Shown: positions 8,883 through 18,205 of the stretch, piece by piece | Layout: each line of letters starts with the position of its first letter | Numbering within the stretch: position 1 is the first letter of the stretch | Source: RPQJ01 sp052035645 | Lineage (GTDB): Bacteria > Pseudomonadota > Gammaproteobacteria > Steroidobacterales > Steroidobacteraceae | DNA length: 64,000 nt | Direction of reading: 5' to 3' | Assembly: GCA_052035645.1 (NCBI GenBank) | Contig: JBPOHK010000134.1 | Span: forward strand, 28,498-92,497 | Translations under genes and position numbers: made by a program | Notes under the pieces: generated by a model | What the model saw: only the letters and a program-made list of their open reading frames with translations | Database searches by the model: none | Told to the model about the DNA's origin: nothing

Positions 8883-9123
8883 GACTCGGTCGCTTGCAGT
8901 GTTCGTGGGCGGTGTCGGGCACGGGGTCGTAACCGCCGGGATTCCAGGGGTGGCAGCGGCAGATGCGGCGCGTGGCGAGCCACGAACCGTGCAGCGCGCC
9001 GTGACGCTCCAGCGCTTCGAACGCGTAGCTCGAGCACGTCGGGTAGAAACGGCAGTTCGGCCCGAGCAGCGGGCTCAGGAACCACCGGTACAGCTGGACG
9101 AGGAAGCTCAGGAGCGTGCGCAT
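8875..9123 (-). CDS. yidD: Membrane protein insertion efficiency factor YidD
   Basis: Small 82-residue membrane-associated protein that helps YidC-dependent insertion. It shows the family's conserved core: 'LYRWFLSPLLGPNCRFYPTCS' with its CxxxPTCS cysteines, 'YAFEALERHGALHGSWLATRRICRCHPWNPGGYDPVP'. It overlaps rnpA by 16 bp upstream and yidC by 8 bp downstream, as is usual for this cluster. Confidence 0.96.
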   Translation of the reverse strand: MRTLLSFLVQLYRWFLSPLLGPNCRFYPTCSSYAFEALERHGALHGSWLATRRICRCHPWNPGGYDPVPDTAHEHCKRPSHG

Positions 9124-9473
9124 CGGCGGACGATCCTATCCCAATGCGCCGCGAGGCTGGCGCGGATCTCGGCGCTGGTCGCCTGCGTCGCCGCGGGGCG
9201 GGCATTCACCACGAGATCCAAGGGCGGGAGCTCCTGCTGGCGGTGACGGAAGGATTCGCGGGCGAGTCGCTTGAGTCGGTTGCGGCGGACCGCGTTGCCG
9301 GCCGCCTTGATGCCGACGGCGAGGCCGAGTCGGGCGTGGGACAGGCCGTTCGGCCGCGCGATCACCGTGAACAATGCGTCCGACGACCGCTGGCCCTGGC
9401 GGTGAACGGCGTCGAACTGCGGCTTGTCGGTGAGGCGTCGGTCGCGGGGAAAACTGCGCGCGGTGAGCGAAAT
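9108..9473 (-). CDS. rnpA: Ribonuclease P protein component RnpA, probable ATT start
   Basis: Protein subunit of RNase P, which matures tRNA 5' ends. The RNA-binding signature is clear ('GNAVRRNRLKRLARESFR'), and the N-terminal family block (ARSFPRDRRLTDKPQFDAV) is encoded upstream of the only canonical in-frame start, a TTG at 9374. From the in-frame stop at 9540-9542 down to that TTG there is no ATG, GTG or TTG. The homologous N-terminus must therefore start at a rare codon; ATT at 9471-9473 gives a normal 121-residue protein beginning (M)SLTARSFP. The TTG start would give only 88 residues and remove half the conserved core. The stop overlaps yidD, and the gene lies 25 bp after rpmH. Confidence 0.88.
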   Translation of the reverse strand: MSLTARSFPRDRRLTDKPQFDAVHRQGQRSSDALFTVIARPNGLSHARLGLAVGIKAAGNAVRRNRLKRLARESFRHRQQELPPLDLVVNARPAATQATSAEIRASLAAHWDRIVRRCARS

Positions 9474-9498
9474 GGCGGCGCGCTGCGTGGAGAGCCCG

Positions 9499-9633
9499 TC
9501 AGACGGCCAGGCGCTTGCGGCCCTTGGCGCGACGACGGCTCAGGACGAGGCGGCCGCCCTTGGTGGCCATGCGCGCACGAAAGCCGTGGACTCGCTTGCG
9601 GTGCAGGTTGCTCGGGTTGTAAGTGCGCTTCAT
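9499..9633 (-). CDS. rpmH: 50S ribosomal protein L34
   Basis: 44-residue L34, nearly invariant in bacteria: MKRTYNPSNLHRKRVHGF followed by 'RARMATKGGRLVLSRRRAKGRKRLAV'. The ATG at 9631-9633 gives exactly the family N-terminus; longer in-frame starts add unrelated residues. It is divergent from dnaA across a 193-bp promoter region and heads the rpmH-rnpA-yidD-yidC-mnmE run. Confidence 0.98.
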   Translation of the reverse strand: MKRTYNPSNLHRKRVHGFRARMATKGGRLVLSRRRAKGRKRLAV

Positions 9634-9826
9634 CTTCGGCTCCGTGGTGCCCGAAACTGGACCAGAAACAACGGGATGCACTGGTCTACAGAGGGCCGGC
9701 AAGGATACGCACCGGGGCCCGCCGAGTCAACCGCGAACGGAGATATCCACAGGCTGGAGGGAGGTATACACTCCCGCCCCCTTCCCTTGCGCACCCGTAA
9801 CAGCCCGCCCAGAAGGCCCGCCGGTC
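9634..9826. promoter_or_regulatory. rpmH-dnaA divergent promoter region
   Basis: 193-bp intergenic region between rpmH and dnaA. It carries one DnaA-box-like nonamer, ATATCCACA at 9743-9751 (one mismatch to TTATCCACA), consistent with dnaA autoregulation. A purine-rich AGAAGG at 9811-9816 is the ribosome binding site that supports the dnaA GTG start at 9827. No clear -35/-10 pair was fixed by eye. Confidence 0.5.
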
Positions 9827-11215
9827 GTGGAGACTTCGCTCTGGAATCAGTGTCTCCGTCGCCTCGAAGCGGAGCTCACGGAACAGTCGTTCAACACCTG
9901 GATCCGGCCCCTGCAGGCGGTGGAGGACGGCGGTCGCCTGCGCCTGCTGGCCCCCAACCGGTACGTGGTCGACTGGGTCAACCAGAACTGCGCCTCGCGC
10001 ATCGGCGAGCTGCTCGACGAGCTGGTGCCGGCCCCGGCGCCCCAGGTGGTGCTCGAAGTGGGGTCCCGCCGGGCCGCCCCGATGCCCACCCCGGTGGTGG
10101 ACGGGATCGCGGTGCCCCCGGCTCCGGCCGCCCGTCCCGCGACCCCGACCGCGACCGACCCCAAGGCCCGGCGCGAGGCCCCGGTCCTGCAGTTCGGCGG
10201 CCGGCTGAACGCCGATTTCACGTTCGCGAACTTCGTCGAGGGCAAGAGCAACCAGCTCGCCCGCGCGGCGGCCGTGCAGGTCGCCGAGAATCCCGGCCGT
10301 GCCTACAACCCGCTGTTCATCTACGGCGGCGTCGGCCTCGGCAAGACCCACCTGATGCACGCCATCGGCAACCAGATCCGCACGAAGAACCCGAACGCCC
10401 GGGTCGCCTACGTGCACTCCGAGAGGTTCGTCGGCGACATGGTGCGCGCCCTGCAGCACAACACGATCAACGAGTTCAAGCAGGCCTACCGTACGCTCGA
10501 CGCGCTGCTGATCGACGACATCCAGTTCTTCGCGGGCAAGGAACGCTCGCAGGAAGAATTCTTCCACACGTTCAACACGCTGCTCGAAGGGCAGCAGCAG
10601 GTGATCCTCACCTGCGACCGCTATCCGAAGGAGGTCGAGGGCCTCGAGGAGCGGCTGAAGTCCCGGTTCGGCTGGGGCCTCACCGTGGCGATCGAGCCGC
10701 CCGAGCTCGAGACCTGCGTGGCCATCCTCATGAGCAAGGCCGCGGCCGGCGGGGCGGACGTGCCGGAGGAAGTCGCGTTCTTCGTCGCCAAGCGCATCCG
10801 TTCGAACATCCGCGAACTCGAGGGCGCCATGCGCCGCGTGATCGCGAACTCGCAGTTCACGGGCCGGCCGATCACGCTGGAATTCGCGAAGGAAGCGCTC
10901 AAGGACCTGCTCGCGCTGCAGGAGCGCCTGGTCACGATCGAGAACATCCAGAAGACCGTCGCGGAGTACTACAAGATCCGCGTGGCCGACCTGCTGTCGC
11001 GGCGGCGCAGTCGCTCGATCACGCGGCCGCGGCAGGTCGCCATGGCCCTGGCCAAGGAACTGACCAACCACAGCCTGCCGGAGATCGGCGATGCCTTCGG
11101 CGGCCGCGACCACACGACAGTGCTGCACGCCTGCCGGGTGGTGAAGGAACTGCGCGAGTCGCAGACGCGGCTCGCCGAGGAATACCAGAACCTGTTGAGA
11201 ACCCTGGCAGGCTGA
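9827..11215 (+). CDS. dnaA: Chromosomal replication initiator DnaA
   Basis: AAA+ ATPase that binds DnaA boxes and melts oriC. The start is the GTG at 9827 (VETSLWNQCLRRLEAELTEQ), which matches the family N-terminus (domain I) and has AGAAGG upstream; the frame is open further upstream but without homology. Domain II is a Pro/Ala-rich linker (about 83-118). Domain III holds Walker A GGVGLGKTH (167-175), 'LLIDDIQFFAGKERSQEEFFHTFN' as Walker B/box VII, and the C-terminal domain IV signature 'GGRDHTTVLHACR'. The length of 462 residues is typical. It is followed by the probable oriC and dnaN. Confidence 0.99.
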   Translation: METSLWNQCLRRLEAELTEQSFNTWIRPLQAVEDGGRLRLLAPNRYVVDWVNQNCASRIGELLDELVPAPAPQVVLEVGSRRAAPMPTPVVDGIAVPPAPAARPATPTATDPKARREAPVLQFGGRLNADFTFANFVEGKSNQLARAAAVQVAENPGRAYNPLFIYGGVGLGKTHLMHAIGNQIRTKNPNARVAYVHSERFVGDMVRALQHNTINEFKQAYRTLDALLIDDIQFFAGKERSQEEFFHTFNTLLEGQQQVILTCDRYPKEVEGLEERLKSRFGWGLTVAIEPPELETCVAILMSKAAAGGADVPEEVAFFVAKRIRSNIRELEGAMRRVIANSQFTGRPITLEFAKEALKDLLALQERLVTIENIQKTVAEYYKIRVADLLSRRRSRSITRPRQVAMALAKELTNHSLPEIGDAFGGRDHTTVLHACRVVKELRESQTRLAEEYQNLLRTLAG

Positions 11216-11423
11216 GGTGGAAGAACCTGTGGATGAAACCGGGGCCGGAGTGCTCCACATTTCATGCACAGGCTGCGGACAGGCAACGGGGCGGCTGCCC
11301 GCAGGTTGGAAAGATTCGCAAGCACCGGCCGGTTCAGGGGAAAATGCCGTTTTGCACAGGCAGGCGCTGTGCTAGATATTGCAGTCATTGAATTCTTAAA
11401 TAAGAAATTCCGGAATCAGCAAG
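11216..11423. other. oriC: Probable replication origin (oriC) between dnaA and dnaN
   Basis: 208-bp non-coding gap with a cluster of DnaA-box-like nonamers: TGTGGATGA (11228-11236, reverse strand, one mismatch), TGCTCCACA (11251-11259, two mismatches), TCATGCACA (11262-11270) and TTTTGCACA (11350-11358, fits TTWTNCACA exactly). They are followed by an AT-rich stretch at about 11373-11415 holding a near-palindrome, GAATTCTTA-AA-TAAGAAATTC, a good candidate for the unwinding element. The location agrees with gammaproteobacterial origins near dnaA. GC-skew inversion could not be computed here. Confidence 0.65.
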
Positions 11424-12524
11424 ATGAAGATCATCGCGAAGCGTGAAGCGATCCTGAGCCCGTTGCAGGCCGTGATCGGCGTAGTCGAGCGCAAGCAGAC
11501 CATGCCGATCCTGGCGAACGTGCTGCTGGCGGCGAAGGGCGGGAGGCTCTCGATCACCGCGACCGACCTCGAGGTCGAGCTCGTCGCGACCTCGGAAGTC
11601 GACGTCCAGCGCGGCGGAGACGTCACGGTGCCGGGGCGCAAGCTGCTCGACATCTGCCGCGCCTTGCCGGAAGGCACCGAGATCACGCTGACGCTCGAGG
11701 GCGAGCGCATGCTGGTCCGGGCGCGCAAGAGCCGCTTCACGCTGTCGACCCTGCCGGCGTCGGAATTCCCGACGGTCGAGGAGATCAACGCCGAACAGAC
11801 GGTCAAGGTCGCGCAGAAGGACTTCAAGCGGCTGCTGGAGAAGACCCACTTTTCGATGGCCCAGCAGGACGTTCGCTACTACCTGAACGGTCTTCTTCTT
11901 GAAACGTCGGCGAAGTTGCTTCGATCTGTCGCGACTGACGGCCATCGTCTTGCATTGTGCGAAGTTGAGCTGCCCGAGGGCGCCAAATCGGGCCAGCAGG
12001 TCATCGTTCCGCGCAAGGGCGTGCTGGAATTGCAGCGCATCCTGGGCAACGAGGAGCAGATTCTCGCCGTTTCGATCGGAAGTAATCACGTTCGCGTCCA
12101 GATCGGCGACATTCGCTTCACTTCCAAGCTGATCGACGGCCGTTTCCCGGAGTACAGCCGCGTGATCCCGGCCAACCCGCCGCGAACCGTCTCCGCCGTC
12201 CGTGAGGACCTGCGCCAGGCATTGCAGCGCGCGGCGATCCTCTCGAACGAAAAGTACCGCGGCATCCGCTTCGCGCTGAAGCCCAACGTGCTGACGATCC
12301 AGGCTCACAACCCGGAGCAGGAGGAAGCCGAGGAAGAGGTCGAGGTCGGCTATGCCGGAGAAGAGATCGAGATCGGCTTCAACGTGAATTACCTGATGGA
12401 TGCGCTGGCGGCAGTGGATTCGCCGGACGTCCAGATCGGCCTGACGGACGGCAACAGCAGCTGCCTGATCCGCTCGGGCACGGACAACGCCTGCCGATTC
12501 GTCGTGATGCCGATGCGCCTGTGA
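11424..12524 (+). CDS. dnaN: DNA polymerase III beta subunit (sliding clamp)
   Basis: Ring clamp that tethers DNA polymerase III. 366 residues, the family's usual length, with the N-terminal 'MKIIAKREAILSPLQAVIGVVERKQTMPIL', the second-domain 'RYYLNGLLLE' and 'ATDGHRLALCE', and the C-terminal 'RFVVMPMRL' ending seen in most clamps. It lies downstream of oriC, with recF starting 22 bp later. Confidence 0.99.
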   Translation: MKIIAKREAILSPLQAVIGVVERKQTMPILANVLLAAKGGRLSITATDLEVELVATSEVDVQRGGDVTVPGRKLLDICRALPEGTEITLTLEGERMLVRARKSRFTLSTLPASEFPTVEEINAEQTVKVAQKDFKRLLEKTHFSMAQQDVRYYLNGLLLETSAKLLRSVATDGHRLALCEVELPEGAKSGQQVIVPRKGVLELQRILGNEEQILAVSIGSNHVRVQIGDIRFTSKLIDGRFPEYSRVIPANPPRTVSAVREDLRQALQRAAILSNEKYRGIRFALKPNVLTIQAHNPEQEEAEEEVEVGYAGEEIEIGFNVNYLMDALAAVDSPDVQIGLTDGNSSCLIRSGTDNACRFVVMPMRL

Positions 12525-12546
12525 TGGCGCGTCGGGCCGGCCGTCG

Positions 12547-13620
12547 ATGAGCCTCCAGAGTCTCGGGCTCCGGGACTTCCGCTGCATCGAATCGGCCGAG
12601 CTCGAACTGCACGAGCGCTGCAATCTCATCAGCGGCCAGAACGCCTCGGGCAAGACCAGCTTGCTCGAGGCGATTTTCTTCCTGGGCCGGGGGCGTTCGT
12701 TCCGGACGGCCCGCAACGAGACACTGGTTCGCAAAGGGGCCCCTGAACTGCTGCTGACCGGCCGGGTCGGCCGCGGTGAGCGCTCGTTGCCCCTGGGCAT
12801 TCGCTTCGGGCGGGCCGGGATGGAGGCCCGGGGCGGCGGCGAGCGCATCGGCAGCCTGGCGGAGCTCGCGACCCTCCTGCCGGTCCAGGCGATCGACCCG
12901 GAAGTGCACCGGCTGGTCGAGGAGGGGCCGCAGGAGCGGCGCCGCTACCTGGACTGGGGAGTGTTCCACGTGGAACCAAACTTCGTGGAGCACTGGCGCC
13001 GGTTCCAGAAGGCCCTGAAGCAACGCAACGCCGCCCTGAAGGCCGGCCAGGCACCGTCGCTGGTCCGCGCCTGGAATCCGGAGCTGGTGGAGGCCGGGCA
13101 GCGGGTGGCGGAGTTCCGGGAGATCTACCTCGAGCGACTCCGGCCGCACGTGGCCGCCGTCGGCACCCGCTTGCTGGGCGTACCGGTCGAGCTCGGGCTG
13201 CATCGCGGCTGGACGGCAGACCAGACCCTTGAAGAGGCCGTCGAGGCCTCCTGGGCCCGGGATATCGAGCGTGGCCTGACTCACGTGGGGCCACATCGGG
13301 CCGATCTCACCATCCGGGTCGGCGGCGACATCGCGCGCGATCGGGTGTCGCGCGGCCAGCAGAAATTGACCGCCTCGGCCCTGCTCCTGGGGCAGCTTAG
13401 ATGCGATGCCGAGCTGGGTTCACAGGTCGCTGGATTACTTGTGGATGACCCTGCGGCCGAGCTCGATTCCGGCAACCTCGATCGACTGCTGGCGGAGGTC
13501 CTCGACCTGCCGGCGCAGCTGTTCGTGACCGCGCTGGACGCAGCCAACCCGTCCATCCAGGGCCTGCCGAAGGGCCACATGTTTCACGTGGAACACGGGG
13601 TTTTGGCCCGTCTGATATAA
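12547..13620 (+). CDS. recF: DNA replication/repair protein RecF
   Basis: SMC-like ATPase that loads RecA at gaps (RecFOR). 357 residues with Walker A GQNASGKTS (30-38), 'FFLGRGRSFR', and a C-terminal ABC-type signature/Walker B region ('SRGQQKLTASALLL.. LLVDDPAAELD'). It lies in the canonical dnaN-recF-gyrB order. Two parS-like sites are embedded in the coding sequence (12962-12977 and 13580-13595), the second close to its 3' end. Confidence 0.98.
   Translation: MSLQSLGLRDFRCIESAELELHERCNLISGQNASGKTSLLEAIFFLGRGRSFRTARNETLVRKGAPELLLTGRVGRGERSLPLGIRFGRAGMEARGGGERIGSLAELATLLPVQAIDPEVHRLVEEGPQERRRYLDWGVFHVEPNFVEHWRRFQKALKQRNAALKAGQAPSLVRAWNPELVEAGQRVAEFREIYLERLRPHVAAVGTRLLGVPVELGLHRGWTADQTLEEAVEASWARDIERGLTHVGPHRADLTIRVGGDIARDRVSRGQQKLTASALLLGQLRCDAELGSQVAGLLVDDPAAELDSGNLDRLLAEVLDLPAQLFVTALDAANPSIQGLPKGHMFHVEHGVLARLI
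12962..12977. other. parS: parS-like site 1 (inside recF)
   Basis: TGTTCCACGTGGAACC matches 15 of 16 positions of the ParB-binding consensus TGTTNCACGTGNAACA. It lies within the recF reading frame, about 1.5 kb from the probable oriC. Confidence 0.6.
13580..13595. other. parS: parS site 2 (3' end of recF)
   Basis: TGTTTCACGTGGAACA fits the ParB-binding consensus TGTTNCACGTGNAACA at all fixed positions. It lies in the last 15 codons of recF, about 2.2 kb from the probable oriC. Chromosomal parS sites usually cluster near the origin. Confidence 0.8.
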
Positions 13621-13648
13621 TCCCGCGTCCCTCGACAACGGGTATCCC

Positions 13649-16057
<2,409 letters not shown>

Positions 16058-16183
16058 GACAACGGCTATCGTTCCCCGCGCAGCGCTCCCCAGCGCTGCC
16101 GACCCGGCACGCCGCCCGTCGGCCCGGATTCACCCGGCCTGTCACGGGACGACCGCCGTCCACCGGACGGCGGCCTCACCCGG

Positions 16184-16900
16184 TCAGCGCTCGCGCTTGG
16201 CGATCTGACTCGAACGCTGGGTCTGGCTGTTCGTGCAGCTGTTGCTGTAGCCGAGCGGCTCGCCGTCGCGGGTGAAGGTCCCGACGCAACCGTGGGTTGA
16301 CCAGACGACCTCGAAGCCGCCGTTGTTCAGGCGATTGATGTAGTACTCGCCGTCACCCGAGTTGTGGCCGCCGCCATTGCCGCCCCCGACGCTCTGCTCA
16401 CCGGCCCGATATCCGTCCTTGTAGTCCTGATTGTGCTTGTTCTGATCCCAGGACCCGCGCCGGCCGTCGTTGTATCCGCGCTGGTATTCGCTGCTGTGTG
16501 AGCCGTAGCTTCCGGCCCCGTAGGTGCCGGCCGCGCCGTAGCCCTGGTTGCCGCCGTAGGAAGAGCCGGTGAACCGCACGGTGACCTTCTTCCCGCCCTC
16601 CCATTTGAATTCCTGCGAGTTGCCGCCGGCATGGGTCCGCACGACCTTGTTGCCCTTCTGGTCGCGGTACTCGTTCGCGCCGCCCCGGGGGCTGAGCGAA
16701 TACGTTTCGCCATTGCGCAGGTCGATGTCGATGTAGCCCTGGCGCTGGCCAAAGGTGCAGGGACCGGACTTGCCATTCTGCTTCTCGCCGTCCTTGCGGA
16801 CCTCGCAGGTCGCGGCGGTGCTGTCGGCGCGGGCGACCGGGCTACCGGCCAATGCAGCCAGCAGTGACGCTGAAATCGAGAAAGCCATCCAGGTCTTCAT
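16184..16900 (-). CDS. Secreted hypothetical protein, Gly/Tyr-rich
   Basis: 238-residue exported protein of unknown function. It has a signal peptide (MKTWMAFSISASLLAALAGSPVARA), an N-terminal domain with two Cys (about 32 and 48) and 'RQGYIDIDLRNGETYSLSP', a Gly/Tyr/Ser-rich middle (112-135), a segment with two 'GYxDG/GYRAG' units (142-166, 'RGYNDGRR', 'KDGYRAGE'), a Gly/Asn stretch, and a C-terminal domain ending in a Cys-containing 'GCVGTFTRDGEPLGYSNSC'. I do not recognise the family. It is transcribed toward gyrB (convergent) and is followed upstream by the AraC regulator on the same strand. Confidence 0.75.
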   Translation of the reverse strand: MKTWMAFSISASLLAALAGSPVARADSTAATCEVRKDGEKQNGKSGPCTFGQRQGYIDIDLRNGETYSLSPRGGANEYRDQKGNKVVRTHAGGNSQEFKWEGGKKVTVRFTGSSYGGNQGYGAAGTYGAGSYGSHSSEYQRGYNDGRRGSWDQNKHNQDYKDGYRAGEQSVGGGNGGGHNSGDGEYYINRLNNGGFEVVWSTHGCVGTFTRDGEPLGYSNSCTNSQTQRSSQIAKRER

Positions 16901-17022
16901 GTCGTCTCCGTGTCTGTGGGGCCACCCGCCAGGTACGGCAGGCGCCGGTACTCCCGCAGCATTGAACGCGATCGTACGGAGTTGCGGTATCCAGAATGCG
17001 TCCGTGAAGGGCGGGCCGCTGC

Positions 17023-18057
17023 TCAGGACGCTGGCGGCAGGCCGGCGGCGCGCTTCGAACGCGCCGCTTCCAGGGTCTCGGACGGCAGTTCGCCGTAGGT
17101 CTGCTGGTAGGTCGCGGAGAAGCGCCCGAGGTGCGTGAAGCCGAAATCCAGCGCGACGCTGGAAACCGTGGCCCCCGACGGTCGCGACAGCAGCCGTGCC
17201 CGGACGGCGGCGAGGCGCCGCGCCGCGATCCACTCCAACGGAGATTGCCCGCGCAGTGCCATGACGGACTTCTGCAGTGTCCGCCAGCGGACACCGGAGA
17301 TCGCGCAGAGTCGATCGAGGGTGAGGGTCTCGCCCAGGTGTGCGTCCACCCAGCGCTCGAGCCGCTCGAATCGTCGCAGGGAGGGCGCCGAGATGCGGAC
17401 TTCGCCACGCTGCCCGAGGATCATGCCCGCCAGCCACGCGGCGATGTCGCGCTCGACGGGGTCGAGCGCGGCCTTGGTCGCGTCGACGGCACGCGCTGCG
17501 CCCAAGTCGCGTGCGCGCCGGTAGAACCCCATCAATTCCGCACGGCGATCCGCGGTCAGCGGGATCTCGACGGACCGGAACAGCCACGTGCGAGACCGTC
17601 CTCTGCGCCGTGCGAGGATCTCCTCGCGCAGCAGGTCGCCTGAGACGACCAGCCCCAGCCATTCGTTCGCCGGCGAGCGGCATGTGTACTCGTGGCCCGG
17701 CGCCAGCACGACCGCCTTCATCGGACCGGCCTGCAAGGTCCGGCGCCCGATGCGATACGCGTCGCCGGCGCGCAGTGGCAGGTAAAGCGTCGGTTCTCGC
17801 GCCGTCGCGCGCATGATCTGGGGCAGCAGCGTCCGCACCCTGCCCACGGCCGTCCGCCCGGAGTCCACGACGACGTGCCCGTAAAAGAAAGGACCGGCCG
17901 CGCGAGGCACCACCCGAGAACGATCGCCGAACCGCGCACCGAGGTAGGCGCCGGTCTCGTCGAGATCACGTGACCGGAATCGGTCCAGGCGGACGCCCGG
18001 CGTCAATCCGGACGGGATGTCGCAAGCGTTATGGCCTGACGGCGCCCTGCCATCCAT
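17023..18057 (-). CDS. AraC-family transcriptional regulator
   Basis: 344-residue regulator with a C-terminal AraC-type double helix-turn-helix (about 245-335: 'LTLDRLCAISGVRWRTLQKSVMALRGQSPLEWIAARRLAAVRARLL', then 'VSSVALDFGFTHLGRFSATYQQTYGELPSETL', the usual second-helix signature). The N-terminal half is a probable effector domain resembling AraC_binding_2 types ('GPFFYGHVVVDSGRTAVGRVRTLLPQ'). The start is the ATG at 18057; the frame continues upstream without similarity. It diverges from the M13 peptidase gene across 148 bp and is a natural candidate to control it. The effector is unknown. Confidence 0.85.
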   Translation of the reverse strand: MDGRAPSGHNACDIPSGLTPGVRLDRFRSRDLDETGAYLGARFGDRSRVVPRAAGPFFYGHVVVDSGRTAVGRVRTLLPQIMRATAREPTLYLPLRAGDAYRIGRRTLQAGPMKAVVLAPGHEYTCRSPANEWLGLVVSGDLLREEILARRRGRSRTWLFRSVEIPLTADRRAELMGFYRRARDLGAARAVDATKAALDPVERDIAAWLAGMILGQRGEVRISAPSLRRFERLERWVDAHLGETLTLDRLCAISGVRWRTLQKSVMALRGQSPLEWIAARRLAAVRARLLSRPSGATVSSVALDFGFTHLGRFSATYQQTYGELPSETLEAARSKRAAGLPPAS

Positions 18058-18205
18058 ATGGATCCGACGCGGTGACGACCGCCTGAGGGGCCTCGATCTT
18101 GACAGACCCCGCATCCGGCTGGGAAGGCCTGCCGTGCGCCTTCTGGATATCGCGTCCCGGGCGATCTGGCTAGCGTTGGCGATTGAACTGGAGGAGGTCG
18201 AACTC

